NCBI GenBank assembly: GCA_023419315.1
Contig: JAEZYE010000059.1
Span: forward strand, 38,867-102,866
Direction of reading: 5' to 3'
From: Pseudomonadota bacterium
Lineage (GTDB): Bacteria; Pseudomonadota; Gammaproteobacteria; Xanthomonadales; Xanthomonadaceae
Length of the DNA stretch: 64,000 nucleotides
Below the pieces are notes generated by a model. The model had not been told where the DNA came from. It worked only from the letters and a program-made list of their open reading frames with translations, and made no database searches. Position numbers and translations under genes: made by a program. How positions within the stretch are numbered: position 1 is the stretch's first letter; every line of letters starts with the position of its first letter. Shown in pieces: positions 1 through 8,973 of the stretch.

Positions 1-34
1 CGCTGCAACCGGCACCGTCCCCCAAGGAACACGC

Positions 35-829
35 ATGAAGGCGTATCTCGATCTGCTGGCTCATGTCCTCGAACACGGCGCGGAAAAATCCGATCGCACC
101 GGCACCGGCACGCGCAGCGTGTTCGGCTGGCAGATGCGCTTCGATCTGGCCGAAGGCTTCCCTCTGGTCACCACCAAGAAGCTGCACCTGCGTTCCATCG
201 TCCACGAATTGCTGTGGTTCCTGAAGGGCGAAACCAACATCGCCTACCTGAAGGACAACAAGGTCAGCATCTGGGACGAATGGGCGGACGCGAACGGTGA
301 ACTCGGCCCGGTGTACGGCAAGCAATGGCGACGCTGGTCCGGCGCGGACGGCGCCGAGATCGATCAGATGCGCTGGGTGGTGGACGAGATCAGGCGCAAT
401 CCGGATTCACGCCGGCTGATCGTCAGTGCCTGGAACGTGGCGGATCTGCCGCGCATGGCCTTGATGCCATGCCACACGATGTTCCAGTTCTATGTGGTCG
501 ACGGCAAGCTGAGCTGCCAGCTGTATCAGCGCAGCGGCGATATTTTCCTCGGCGTGCCGTTCAACATCGCCAGTTATGCATTGCTGACGCACATGGTCGC
601 GCAGGTGACGGGGCTGGGCGTCGGCGATTTCGTGCATACGCTGGGCGACGCGCACTTGTATGCCAACCATTACGAGCAGGCGCGCGAGCAATTGACGCGC
701 ACGCCGCGCGCGTTGCCGAAGTTGCACCTCAATCCCGAAGTGACGGATCTGTTCGCGTTCGACTACGACGACATCGAGATCCTGGGCTACGACCCGCACC
801 CGGCGATCAAGGCGCCGGTGGCGGTGTGA
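35..829 (+). CDS. thyA: thymidylate synthase
   Basis: Converts dUMP to dTMP with 5,10-methylene-tetrahydrofolate, leaving dihydrofolate; cytoplasmic. The 264-residue length equals that of the E. coli enzyme. Visible hallmarks are Arg21 (phosphate binding), the catalytic cysteine at 146 in MPCHTMFQF, and QRSGDIFLGVPFN at 165-177, which binds dUMP. An AAGGA ribosome site lies 6 bases before the ATG, which supports this start. folA, which regenerates tetrahydrofolate from its product, lies two genes downstream on the same strand. Bases 1-34 are too short to show which gene lies upstream. Confidence 0.98.
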   Translation: MKAYLDLLAHVLEHGAEKSDRTGTGTRSVFGWQMRFDLAEGFPLVTTKKLHLRSIVHELLWFLKGETNIAYLKDNKVSIWDEWADANGELGPVYGKQWRRWSGADGAEIDQMRWVVDEIRRNPDSRRLIVSAWNVADLPRMALMPCHTMFQFYVVDGKLSCQLYQRSGDIFLGVPFNIASYALLTHMVAQVTGLGVGDFVHTLGDAHLYANHYEQAREQLTRTPRALPKLHLNPEVTDLFAFDYDDIEILGYDPHPAIKAPVAV

Positions 830-836
830 GCCGGTG

Positions 837-1376
837 ATGTTCGAACAGGACAGCGTCGGCGGCATCGAGTTGAGCGTGCGGCGCGACGACGCCTATCTGC
901 GCGAACACTACCGCCAGTGGTGGCTGCATCGCAGCGGCTGGCGGCGTTGGCTGTGGTTGGCCTCGCTGGTACTGGGCCTGATCGCCGTTGCCGTGGCTTT
1001 CAGCGCGGCAACGACCGCGGTGCGGCTGCCCGCGGTGGTGATCGCGGCGATGGGCCTGGCGCAATCGATCGTGCCGTGGCTGGAATTCCGTCGCTGGAAA
1101 CAGGCCGCGCTCGGTGGCCTGGAAACCATGCCGGATCTCCGGCTGTCGATGCATGCGGGAATCCGCCACTTTGGCGCCGGCCCCAGCGTGCGCTATGTGG
1201 CAGGCGGCGAGGTGATTCGCGTGCCTGGTGGCGTTTTCGTGTACGAGCGCGGAAGCAGCGGCCGCCACGTCTATCTGCCGGCGCTGTGGATGCAGAACGA
1301 AGGCGTTCGGAACTGGCTCGCGAACATCGAAGGCGCAAGCGGTAGCGCAGTCGGTGGAGATCGGACGCATGGCTGA
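837..1376 (+). CDS. two-helix membrane protein between thyA and folA (YcxB-like layout)
   Basis: Protein of about 179 residues with no catalytic motif that I recognise. It has a charged N-terminal segment, two hydrophobic helices at roughly 38-60 and 63-83, and a soluble C-terminal half ending in an aromatic/basic strand region. This layout resembles YcxB-like proteins, but I cannot confirm the family by eye. A GTG at 834 directly precedes the ATG at 837 and could also serve as start. It begins 7 bases after thyA stops and overlaps the folA start by 8 bases, so the three genes are probably one transcript. Function unknown. Confidence 0.75.
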   Translation: MFEQDSVGGIELSVRRDDAYLREHYRQWWLHRSGWRRWLWLASLVLGLIAVAVAFSAATTAVRLPAVVIAAMGLAQSIVPWLEFRRWKQAALGGLETMPDLRLSMHAGIRHFGAGPSVRYVAGGEVIRVPGGVFVYERGSSGRHVYLPALWMQNEGVRNWLANIEGASGSAVGGDRTHG

Positions 1377-1884
1377 CCGCCCGCTGCTTTCGCTGATTGC
1401 CGCGCTGGATCGCCGCCATGCGATCGGACGCGACAACGATCTGCCGTGGCGTCTGCCCGATGATCTGAAACGCTTCAAGGCGCTGACGCTCGGCAAGCCG
1501 GTGCTGATGGGCCGGCGCACCGCCGAATCGCTGGGACGCGCCTTGCCGGGGCGGCGCAACCTTGTGATCACACGCAGCGGCCGCGCGCCGTTCGCCGGCA
1601 TGGAACCGGTGGACTCGATCGAGCAGGCGCTCGAATGGACCGGCAGCGAAGGCAATGAGGAACTCTGCGTGATCGGCGGTGGCGAAATCTACACGCAGAC
1701 CATCGCACGGGCGGATGCCTTGTATCTGACGCACGTGGACACCGTGGTCGAGGACGCGCACGCGTTCTTTCCGTCTTTCGATGCGGCCGAATGGGATGCC
1801 GTGCGCCGTGAGCCACACGCGGCCGACGCCCGGCACGCGTTCGCATTCGAGTTCGTCGACTACCTGCGCATACGCGGCGACTGA
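1369..1884 (+). CDS. folA: dihydrofolate reductase
   Basis: NADPH-dependent reduction of dihydrofolate to tetrahydrofolate, recycling the thyA product. The start chosen at MADRPLLSLIAAL gives 171 residues, close to the usual 160-170; the frame is open further upstream but that part is not DHFR-like. Landmarks: AIGRDNDLPW (substrate loop, about 18-27), the acidic active-site residue Asp32 in LPDDLKRFK, VLMGRRTAESLG (NADPH phosphate loop), and CVIGGGEIYTQ, the nucleotide-binding glycine turn. The start overlaps the upstream gene by 8 bases. Confidence 0.97.
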   Translation: MADRPLLSLIAALDRRHAIGRDNDLPWRLPDDLKRFKALTLGKPVLMGRRTAESLGRALPGRRNLVITRSGRAPFAGMEPVDSIEQALEWTGSEGNEELCVIGGGEIYTQTIARADALYLTHVDTVVEDAHAFFPSFDAAEWDAVRREPHAADARHAFAFEFVDYLRIRGD

Positions 1885-1952
1885 TCGCGGTCAGCCGGGC
1901 ATCCCGTTCCCCGGACGCCGGCAGCACGACGCGTTCGACTCGTCCGCGGTGT

Positions 1953-2798
1953 TCAGTCGCGTGGCTGTTCGCCGGCTTCCAGCGGTCGGCCTGGCACCTG
2001 GACCAGTCTCAGATCTTCGGTGTCCAGTTGCAGCGCGGTGAGCTTTCCGCCCCACACGGCGCCGGTGTCGATGGCGTGCACCCCATGGCCGATCATCAGG
2101 CCCAGCGTGGACCAGTGGCCGCAGACGATCTTCAGATCGCGGGTGGCGCGACCCGGCACTTCGTACCAGGGATACAGCCCCTGCGCCTGCGTGCCGGGCG
2201 CGCCTTTTTCCTCGATCGACATGCGCCCGCGCGGCGTGCAGTAGCGCATGCGCGTGAGCACGTTGATGATGGCGCGCGTGCGGTCGTAGCCGGACAGCCC
2301 GGTCGACCAGTTCGGCTTGTCGCCGTACATGTTGCGGAACAGTTTGCGGAAGCCGGTACCGTGCAGTTGCTGCTCGACCTCGCGTGCATAGCGCTCGGCC
2401 AGCGAAGTCGTCCACTTCGGCGCGAGGCCGGCGTGGATCATCATCCAGCCCAACTGCCGATCCACGTGGACCAGGCGCTGGCTGCGCAGCCAGTCGAGCA
2501 GGGTGCGTGCGTCATCGGCCAGCACGACGCGCTGCAAATCCGGATTGACCTTGCGCTGCTCTTCCGGCGTGCGCTCACCGATCGCAAGCAGGGACAGATC
2601 ATGATTGCCCAGCACGACGACGCTGTGATCCCGCAAGGAATGCACCAGGCGCAGTGTCTCCAGCGACTGGCCACCGCGATTGACCAGATCGCCGCAGAAC
2701 CAGAGCCGGTCCCGGGCCGGGTCGAAGCGGATTGTTTCCAGCAACCGTTGGGTGGCGTCGTAACAGCCCTGGAGATCGCCGATCGCCCAGACCGCCAT
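1953..2798 (-). CDS. apaH: bis(5'-nucleosyl)-tetraphosphatase, symmetrical
   Basis: Hydrolyses Ap4A to two ADP. A metallophosphoesterase of 281 residues with the family motifs in order: GDLQGCYD (7-14), GDLVNRGGQS (36-45) and GNHDLSLL (64-71), which together hold the metal ligands, and a conserved histidine in IVCGHWSTLG. The ATG overlaps the apaG stop codon by one base (TGATG), so translation is coupled. It closes the lptD-surA-pdxA-rsmA-apaG-apaH run, an order conserved in many gammaproteobacteria. Confidence 0.97.
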   Translation of the reverse strand: MAVWAIGDLQGCYDATQRLLETIRFDPARDRLWFCGDLVNRGGQSLETLRLVHSLRDHSVVVLGNHDLSLLAIGERTPEEQRKVNPDLQRVVLADDARTLLDWLRSQRLVHVDRQLGWMMIHAGLAPKWTTSLAERYAREVEQQLHGTGFRKLFRNMYGDKPNWSTGLSGYDRTRAIINVLTRMRYCTPRGRMSIEEKGAPGTQAQGLYPWYEVPGRATRDLKIVCGHWSTLGLMIGHGVHAIDTGAVWGGKLTALQLDTEDLRLVQVPGRPLEAGEQPRD

Positions 2799-3175
2799 CA
2801 GTGCAGGGTCCGCGGGATGGACAGGGTGAACTGCGGAATCGGCGCATCGAAAAGCGTGCCGTCGTCGGCAATCATCTCGTAGCGACCCTGCATGGTGCCG
2901 ATGTCGGTTTCCAGCACCGCACCCGAGGTGTATTCGAAATCCTCACCGGGTTGCAGCCAGGGTTGCTCGCCCACCACGCCGGCGCCTTCGACTTCCTTCA
3001 CGTTGCCATTGGCGTCGGTGATCACCCAATGGCGGCCCAGCAGACGGGCCGCCACCACGCCGCGGTTATGGATGCGGATGGTGTAGGCGAAGACGTAGCG
3101 CCCTTCCTCGGGAGCGGACTGGTCGTCGACGAAGCGGGTGGCGACATCAATGTCGATGGCATGCACATGTTTCAT
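2798..3175 (-). CDS. apaG: ApaG domain protein
   Basis: ApaG protein of 125 residues, the normal length, a single fibronectin-III-like beta sandwich. The glycine-rich pyrophosphate-like motif is visible as EGAGVVGEQP near residue 70, and the central GRHWVITDANG strand is typical. The biochemical role is not settled; older work links it to Co2+ resistance. It lies between rsmA and apaH, its usual neighbours, and its stop codon overlaps the apaH start. Confidence 0.96.
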   Translation of the reverse strand: MKHVHAIDIDVATRFVDDQSAPEEGRYVFAYTIRIHNRGVVAARLLGRHWVITDANGNVKEVEGAGVVGEQPWLQPGEDFEYTSGAVLETDIGTMQGRYEMIADDGTLFDAPIPQFTLSIPRTLH

Positions 3176-3233
3176 GGCGACAGTGTATGCATTGCCGCGT
3201 GAAACGGGAACGTGGATCCGGCTGCCGCCGTGC

Positions 3234-4028
3234 TTACGCCCCGGTGTCGGCGGTGATGTTCGACAGCCGGATGAAACCGCTCACGTCGATCTGTTCGGCG
3301 CGCGCATCCGGCGCAAGCCCGGCCGCTTCGATCTGCGCTGCGTCGCATACACCCGACAGGGCGTTGCGCAGCGTCTTGCGCCGCTGTCCGAAGGCGGCGC
3401 GGACCACGTCGGCGAACCGCGCTGCGTCGTTGAGGCCAATCGACTCCGGCGTCCGCGGCACAACGCGCACGACGGCGGAATCCACTTTCGGCGGCGGCCG
3501 GAACGCACCCGGCGGCACCACGAACAGGGGCGTCACTGCGCAATAGGCCTGCAGCATGACGCTGAGGCGGCCGTACACCTTGCTGCCCGGACCCGCCGCC
3601 ATGCGATCCACGACTTCCTTCTGCAACATGAAAACCATGTCGCGGATGACCGCGGCGTGTTCGATCGCATGGAAGAGGATGGGCGAGGAGAGGTTGTACG
3701 GAAGATTGCCGACCAGCCGCAGGGGCTCGTCGCCGGCCAGCTTTCCGAAATCCACGTCGAGCACGTTCTTGTGGATGATGGTCAGGCGGCCGATCGTCTC
3801 GGATGCCTCCATCAATGGCGTGATCAAATCGCGGTCGAACTCGATTGCGGTGAGTTCGCCATGGCGGCGCAGCAACGGGAACGTGATCGCGCCCTGTCCA
3901 GGACCGATTTCCACCAGGCGGTCGCCGGGTTGCGGATTGACGGCCTGCACGATCCGATCGATGTAGCTGCGATCGGTCAGGAAATGCTGGCCGAGCGATT
4001 TTTTCGGCGGCGCCTTGAATGCTGACAT
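3234..4028 (-). CDS. rsmA: 16S rRNA (adenine1518/1519-N6)-dimethyltransferase
   Basis: KsgA/RsmA dimethylates two adjacent adenines in the 3' hairpin of 16S rRNA late in 30S assembly, using S-adenosylmethionine. The 264-residue form begins MSAFKAPPKKSLGQHFL; LGQHFL is the conserved N-terminal signature, which is why the longer frame starting at 4142 was not used. The SAM-binding loop is LVEIGPGQGAIT (38-49) and the catalytic NLPY motif is at 108-111. It sits downstream of pdxA and upstream of apaG as in many gammaproteobacteria. Confidence 0.97.
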   Translation of the reverse strand: MSAFKAPPKKSLGQHFLTDRSYIDRIVQAVNPQPGDRLVEIGPGQGAITFPLLRRHGELTAIEFDRDLITPLMEASETIGRLTIIHKNVLDVDFGKLAGDEPLRLVGNLPYNLSSPILFHAIEHAAVIRDMVFMLQKEVVDRMAAGPGSKVYGRLSVMLQAYCAVTPLFVVPPGAFRPPPKVDSAVVRVVPRTPESIGLNDAARFADVVRAAFGQRRKTLRNALSGVCDAAQIEAAGLAPDARAEQIDVSGFIRLSNITADTGA

Positions 4029-4068
4029 GCGCGGATTATGGCCGAAGGCAGCGCCTCCGTCGCGGGAA

Positions 4069-5043
4069 TCAGCGCCGGCGTTGCAACGCCATGCGCGCGC
4101 AGGTTCCGGCGGCGGCGAACAGGCTGGAAGGATCGGCGACACCCTTGCCCGCGAGATCCAGTGCGGTGCCGTGATCCACGGCCACGCGCGGGTAGGGCAG
4201 ACCGAGGGTCAGGTTCACCGCCTGCTCGAAGCCGCTGTATTTCAGGACTGGCAGTCCCTGGTCGTGGTACATCGCGACGACGGCGTCGAAGCCGCGCAGC
4301 TTCTGCGGAAGGAAGGCGGTATCCGCGGGCAGCGGGCCGACCAGTTGCATCCCTTCAACGCGAAGCTGTTCCAGCACCGGTTCGATGACGTCGATTTCTT
4401 CGCGCCCCAGATGTCCGGCCTCGCCCGCGTGCGGATTCAACCCGAGTACGGCGATGACGGGATCGGCGATGCCGAAATCATCGCGGAGCGCGGCATGCGT
4501 GATGCGCAGAGTCGGGACGAGTGTGTCGGGACGGATCGCGTCGGCGACCTCGCGCAGGGGCAGGTGCGTGGTGACCAGCGCGACGCGGACAATGTCATTG
4601 GCCAGCATCATCACGACCGGGCGGCCGGCATGCTCGGCGAGCAGTTCGGTCGTGCCGGTGTAGGGAATCCCACCCGCGTTGATCGCCGCCTTGTGGACCG
4701 GTCCGGTGACCATGCCTTCGAGCGTGCCTTGCACGCATGCACTCGCCGCTTCCCGCAGTGCGGCGATCACGCTGGCGGCGTTGGCAGGGTCTGGCTGACC
4801 GAACCGGACGGGATTCGCGTGCGGTATCGGCCGGATGATCAGATCGCCGGCCTGCTCGATGGCTTGATGCGCGTCGCGCAGGCGCAACGGCAGTGAGAGC
4901 GCACGCGCCGCGGCTTCCAGCGTGCGGGGATCAGCGAATGCGATCAGGCGGCAATCCTGGCGCGGAACCTGCGCCAGGCGCACACAGAGCTCGGGGCCGA
5001 TCCCGGCCGGCTCGCCCGGCACCAGCGCGAGCGAGGGGAGCAT
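4069..5043 (-). CDS. pdxA: 4-hydroxythreonine-4-phosphate dehydrogenase
   Basis: Oxidises 4-phosphohydroxy-L-threonine in the DXP-dependent pyridoxal phosphate pathway. 324 residues, normal length. It starts LALVPGEPAGIGPEL, the typical substrate-binding N-terminus, and has MVTGPVHKAAI (111-121), which carries the conserved metal-binding histidine and lysine. VAMYHDQGLPVLKY in the C-terminal half supplies another metal ligand. It starts 3 bases after the surA stop, implying co-transcription and probably translational coupling. Confidence 0.97.
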   Translation of the reverse strand: MLPSLALVPGEPAGIGPELCVRLAQVPRQDCRLIAFADPRTLEAAARALSLPLRLRDAHQAIEQAGDLIIRPIPHANPVRFGQPDPANAASVIAALREAASACVQGTLEGMVTGPVHKAAINAGGIPYTGTTELLAEHAGRPVVMMLANDIVRVALVTTHLPLREVADAIRPDTLVPTLRITHAALRDDFGIADPVIAVLGLNPHAGEAGHLGREEIDVIEPVLEQLRVEGMQLVGPLPADTAFLPQKLRGFDAVVAMYHDQGLPVLKYSGFEQAVNLTLGLPYPRVAVDHGTALDLAGKGVADPSSLFAAAGTCARMALQRRR

Positions 5044-5046
5044 CGA

Positions 5047-6399
5047 TCAGCTGCCGGGCGCGGGAACCGGCGGATTGGCCGGCGCTGCGTCGGTCTTGGC
5101 TTGCTCACCGCTGCGGATATCGACAAAGGCCTCACCGCGCATTTCCTGCAGGAAGCGGTTGTATTCGTCCTCCAGCTTGCGGCGGCCAATCGTTTCGCGC
5201 ACCTGCGCGCGCTGGTTGTCGTTGGTCACGTCGGTCTGGCGGGTTTCCAGACGCTGGACGATGTGCCAGCCGGCATCGGTGCGGAACGCCTGGCTGATCT
5301 GGCCGTCGCTCACGCCTTCCACCTGCTTGCCGAAATCCGGGCCGAACGCATCGGCCGGGAACCATCCCAGGTCGCCACCGCCGTTGCGGCTGTTCGGATC
5401 TTCCGAGAATTCCTTGGCGACTTCGGCGAAATCCGCACCGCCGGCGATGCGCGCGCGCAGCGTCTCGATCTTGGCCTTGGCCGCGGCGGCGTCCTGAGTC
5501 GGGGTGATGCGGACGAGGATGTGGCGAGCGTGGTATTCGGTCACCGTGCGGGTCGGTCCCTGGTTGCTGTCGCGCGTTTCGACGAGCTTGAGCAACTGGA
5601 ATCCGCTGGCGCCGCGCAGCGGACCGATCACCTGGCCTGCCGACATGGTCTTGAGTGTTTCAACGAACGCGGTCGGGATTTCATCGACCGAACGCCAGCC
5701 CAGATCACCGCCTTCCAGCGCGTTGGGGCTGTCCGAATAGCGGACCGCAGCGGCATTGAAATCGAGCTCGCCCTTGTCGATCAGGCCCTTGATGCCGTCG
5801 ATCTTCTGCTGGCCGGTGGCGATCTGTTCGGCGGTGGCGCCTTCGGGCAAGGCCACGAGGATGTGGGCCAGATGGTACTGGCGGCTGGACGACTGGTTGG
5901 CGAGGGCCGCATCGACTTCGCCTTCGCTGACCTGGATGCGGCTCTGCGCGAAGCTCTGGCGCAGGCGCTGCACGGTGATTTCGTCGCGCAGCGAGTTGCG
6001 GAAGTCGGTGAAATTCATGCCGTCTTCCGCGAGGCGCGCGCGCAGGGTGTCCACCGTCATGTTGTTCTGCTGGGCGACACTGGCGACCGCGTTGTTGACT
6101 TCTTCATCACTGGCGCGGATGCCGCTGCTCGCGGCGCGCGCGACCTGCAGCTTCACCAGGATCAGGCGTTCCATCACCTGGCGCTGGAGCACGGACAGCG
6201 GCGGCAACTGGCCGGGCTGGTTGGCGTACTGGGCGACCACGTTGTTGATGGCGCGATCCAGTTCGCTCTGGAGGATCACGTCTTCATCGACGATGGCGGC
6301 GATGCGATCCAGCGGCTGGAGGTTCTGCGCCAGAAGCGGAGCGGCGCAGGAAACGGCCACCAGCAGGGCGGCCAGGGAGCGGAACAGCTTCTGAGTCAT
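5047..6399 (-). CDS. surA: periplasmic peptidyl-prolyl isomerase and chaperone SurA
   Basis: Periplasmic chaperone that escorts outer-membrane beta-barrel proteins. 450 residues: signal peptide at 1-25 with cleavage after PLLAQ or nearby, a SurA N-terminal chaperone region to about 170, and two parvulin domains at roughly 174-275 and 286-385, each with the RHILV/AHILV-type first strand and GGDLGW signature. The C-terminal tail is proline/alanine rich. Its ATG overlaps the lptD stop as ATGA; LptD is itself a SurA client, so the coupling makes functional sense. Confidence 0.97.
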   Translation of the reverse strand: MTQKLFRSLAALLVAVSCAAPLLAQNLQPLDRIAAIVDEDVILQSELDRAINNVVAQYANQPGQLPPLSVLQRQVMERLILVKLQVARAASSGIRASDEEVNNAVASVAQQNNMTVDTLRARLAEDGMNFTDFRNSLRDEITVQRLRQSFAQSRIQVSEGEVDAALANQSSSRQYHLAHILVALPEGATAEQIATGQQKIDGIKGLIDKGELDFNAAAVRYSDSPNALEGGDLGWRSVDEIPTAFVETLKTMSAGQVIGPLRGASGFQLLKLVETRDSNQGPTRTVTEYHARHILVRITPTQDAAAAKAKIETLRARIAGGADFAEVAKEFSEDPNSRNGGGDLGWFPADAFGPDFGKQVEGVSDGQISQAFRTDAGWHIVQRLETRQTDVTNDNQRAQVRETIGRRKLEDEYNRFLQEMRGEAFVDIRSGEQAKTDAAPANPPVPAPGS

Positions 6400-8852
6400 A
6401 GGATCACGTCCGGCACATTGGGGTCATCGTCCGGATCCGGCGTCGTGTTGCTCGGCGGGACGAGATAGAGGTCGTCTCGGTAATAGCCGAGAATACCACG
6501 GCGCAGGGTCCGCTCCGTGTTCTGGCCAGCCGAGCCGAGGCCCTTGAGGATGAATTCCACCTGGAAGGAGTTGTTCATTTCGCCTTCGCGGTTGCGCACA
6601 TAGCGGCGCACCACCGCGCGCACGGCAAGGCAGCAACTGTCCCACTGCACGCCGGCGATGGCTTCCAGAAGTCCGGGCTCGATGTTGCGGGCCGGGTCGT
6701 CGTACAGCGAGTAGTAGTAACGACCCACGACGCTCCAGGACGGCGAGATGGGATACAGGAACGAGAAGTCCACCTGCTCCAGTTGATTCACGCGGGAGCG
6801 GTAATTGAGGTTGATGACGCCGTCGTCGCCGATCAGGTAGCGCGAACGGAAGCTCGCCAGGTCTTCCTTGCGCGTCTTCGGATCCCATTGGTAGGACGCG
6901 CCGAAGGTCCAGCGATCGTTGGGCATGTAGTTGGCGTCCGCGATCCATGCGGATTTGCCTTCCTGCACCCGCTGCTCGTTCGAGAGCACCACGCGGCTGT
7001 CCTCGAAATAGCGGATCTGGCCGATGCTGGCGGAGAAACGTTCGATGCCATCGGTCTGGCGCAGCCAGCGCGTGGTCAGCGCCAGCGTCAGCTGGTTCGC
7101 GTCGGCCTGGCGATCCGGACCGGTGTAGCGGTTGTCGCGGAACATCTGCCCCCAGCTGAAAGTGAAGGCGCGCGTATCGAACACAGGCAGCGCGTCCTGG
7201 TTCCGGTACGGGACGTTGAGATAGAACAGCCGCGGTTCCAGCGTCTGCAGGAAGTGCGTGCCCTTGATTTCGGTTTCGCGGTCGAAGAACAGACCCGCGT
7301 CGAGCGAGCCGATCGGCAGGCTGCGACTGGGCTTTTCATCGTAGTAGGGCGCCATCTGCGCCGGGGTAATCGAGGCGGCCGGGACACCCAGCACGCGAGC
7401 GGCACGCGAAATGGCCAGTTGGCTCGCCAGTTCGGGTTCCAGATCGTAGGCGGTATGGCGCCACGCCACGGTAGGCGTGACGTACCACGATGCGCCCTGG
7501 ATCGGCAGGCTGACATACGGCTTCAGATCCAGGCGCGTGCCGTCGCCGCGTTCGTTGTGCTGGAAGCGCACGGCCTCGCTTTGCACGCCCGCCGAGAACC
7601 ACCGGGTCAACGGGCGCTCCCAGTTGAAATACACGCGCGGCAGGCGGTTGTAAGGCAGCGTCAGCGGGCTCGAGGTGAAGTCCATCAGCTGCCAGGTATC
7701 GGCCATGGCGCCGGCGGTCCAGCCGTCGCCGACGCCATAGACGCCAAGCGTGCTGGTGGTCGATGCGGCGGAAAGCCCGGCCAGGCTGTTGCTGAAATCC
7801 TCGGTGTAGCGCGGGTCGCTGAACCAGACCAGGTTGGCGCGCGCCTGCCAGTTTCCGTTGATGTTGTGATAGCCGTCATAGCCGAACATGCCGCGGCTGT
7901 CGTCGATATCCGGATTCAGTTCCGGCTGGTACCCGGGCTCCCGGCTGCGGGTTTCCAGCAAGTCGTCGCGGTGCATGTAGTTGCCGACCAGCGTGCCTTT
8001 GCCGCCCCGGTACAGGTAGCGGAACTCGCCGCCCAGCGCGAACCCGCGTTCGCTCATGTAACGCGGGTAGAGCGTGGCGTCGTAGTTCGGTGCCAGGTTG
8101 AGATAGATGGGCTGCCGGTAATCCAGGCCATTGCGGCCGGAGCGGCTCAGCGCCGGGTACAGCAGACCGGTGTGGCGGCGATCATCGACCGGGAACTTGA
8201 ACCAGGGAACATACAGCACCGGTACGTGACCCATGCGGATGGTCGCGCCGCGGGCCACGCCCCAGCCGCTTTCGGTGTCGACATCGATGCGGTGCGCGCG
8301 CAGTTCCCAGATGCGGTCATCGGGGTCGCAGGTCGAATAGGTCGAGTGATACAGCTTGCCTTCGGCACCGCTCATGTCGATGCGGTCGGCGCCGCCATTG
8401 CCGCGCCGGTCGATCAGCTGGTACTGCAGATTGTCGATCTGGTGGCGATCGGCCTCCTGATCGCCGCGCGCGCTTTCGGCCACGATGCGGATGCCGGCGT
8501 CCTGGTAGCGGACGTGGCCCTCGGCCGAATAGGTGTTGGTTTCCTGATCGAATTTCAGGTTGTCCGCGCCGAGGAACTGGTCGCCGCGGCGCAGGGTCAC
8601 GTTGCCGGAGTAATGCGCATCGGATTCGGTGCCGGTCAGTGCGTCGCCTTCAATCGAAGTGTCCTCGCCAGCGCGTGCGGCGCGGGCGGCTTCGTTGTTG
8701 GAACCGGCTTGCGGCTGCGGAACGCCGTCGAACGCGGGAACCGGATCCTCGATGGGGCACAGCGCCCAGCTCTGGGGCTTGTCGTCCGCCAGCGCCGGCA
8801 AGCACAGGGCGATACTGATGGGCAGGGGGAGCAAGCGAAGGACTGGACGCAC
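6396..8852 (-). CDS. lptD: LPS-assembly protein LptD (GTG start)
   Basis: Outer-membrane beta barrel that, with LptE, inserts lipopolysaccharide into the outer leaflet. I start it at the GTG at 8852 because this gives RPVLRLLPLPISIALCLPAL as a clean signal peptide. An upstream ATG (8912) and TTG (8924) in frame would add a non-signal leader. The 818-residue product has an LptA/OstA-like N-terminal jellyroll (about 45-180, with GDQFLGADNLKFD), then the LptD barrel; VQWDSCCLAVRA near the C-terminus carries the conserved cysteine pair. Overlaps surA by ATGA. Confidence 0.95.
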   Translation of the reverse strand: MRPVLRLLPLPISIALCLPALADDKPQSWALCPIEDPVPAFDGVPQPQAGSNNEAARAARAGEDTSIEGDALTGTESDAHYSGNVTLRRGDQFLGADNLKFDQETNTYSAEGHVRYQDAGIRIVAESARGDQEADRHQIDNLQYQLIDRRGNGGADRIDMSGAEGKLYHSTYSTCDPDDRIWELRAHRIDVDTESGWGVARGATIRMGHVPVLYVPWFKFPVDDRRHTGLLYPALSRSGRNGLDYRQPIYLNLAPNYDATLYPRYMSERGFALGGEFRYLYRGGKGTLVGNYMHRDDLLETRSREPGYQPELNPDIDDSRGMFGYDGYHNINGNWQARANLVWFSDPRYTEDFSNSLAGLSAASTTSTLGVYGVGDGWTAGAMADTWQLMDFTSSPLTLPYNRLPRVYFNWERPLTRWFSAGVQSEAVRFQHNERGDGTRLDLKPYVSLPIQGASWYVTPTVAWRHTAYDLEPELASQLAISRAARVLGVPAASITPAQMAPYYDEKPSRSLPIGSLDAGLFFDRETEIKGTHFLQTLEPRLFYLNVPYRNQDALPVFDTRAFTFSWGQMFRDNRYTGPDRQADANQLTLALTTRWLRQTDGIERFSASIGQIRYFEDSRVVLSNEQRVQEGKSAWIADANYMPNDRWTFGASYQWDPKTRKEDLASFRSRYLIGDDGVINLNYRSRVNQLEQVDFSFLYPISPSWSVVGRYYYSLYDDPARNIEPGLLEAIAGVQWDSCCLAVRAVVRRYVRNREGEMNNSFQVEFILKGLGSAGQNTERTLRRGILGYYRDDLYLVPPSNTTPDPDDDPNVPDVIL

Positions 8853-8973
8853 GCGGTACCGGGCTCCGTGGCAGGGTGGTTCAGAAACGGCCGCTAGCTT
8901 GCCGTATCCCATGCATGCGGGCAATGAAAGGATCCGGCCGGTGTGGGGTGGGGTTCATGCTGTCCAGCCGGCT

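Noticed and set aside
6783..8897. A 704-codon open frame on the plus strand
   Set aside because: It is antisense to lptD, whose protein family match is clear; long shadow frames are expected in high-GC DNA.
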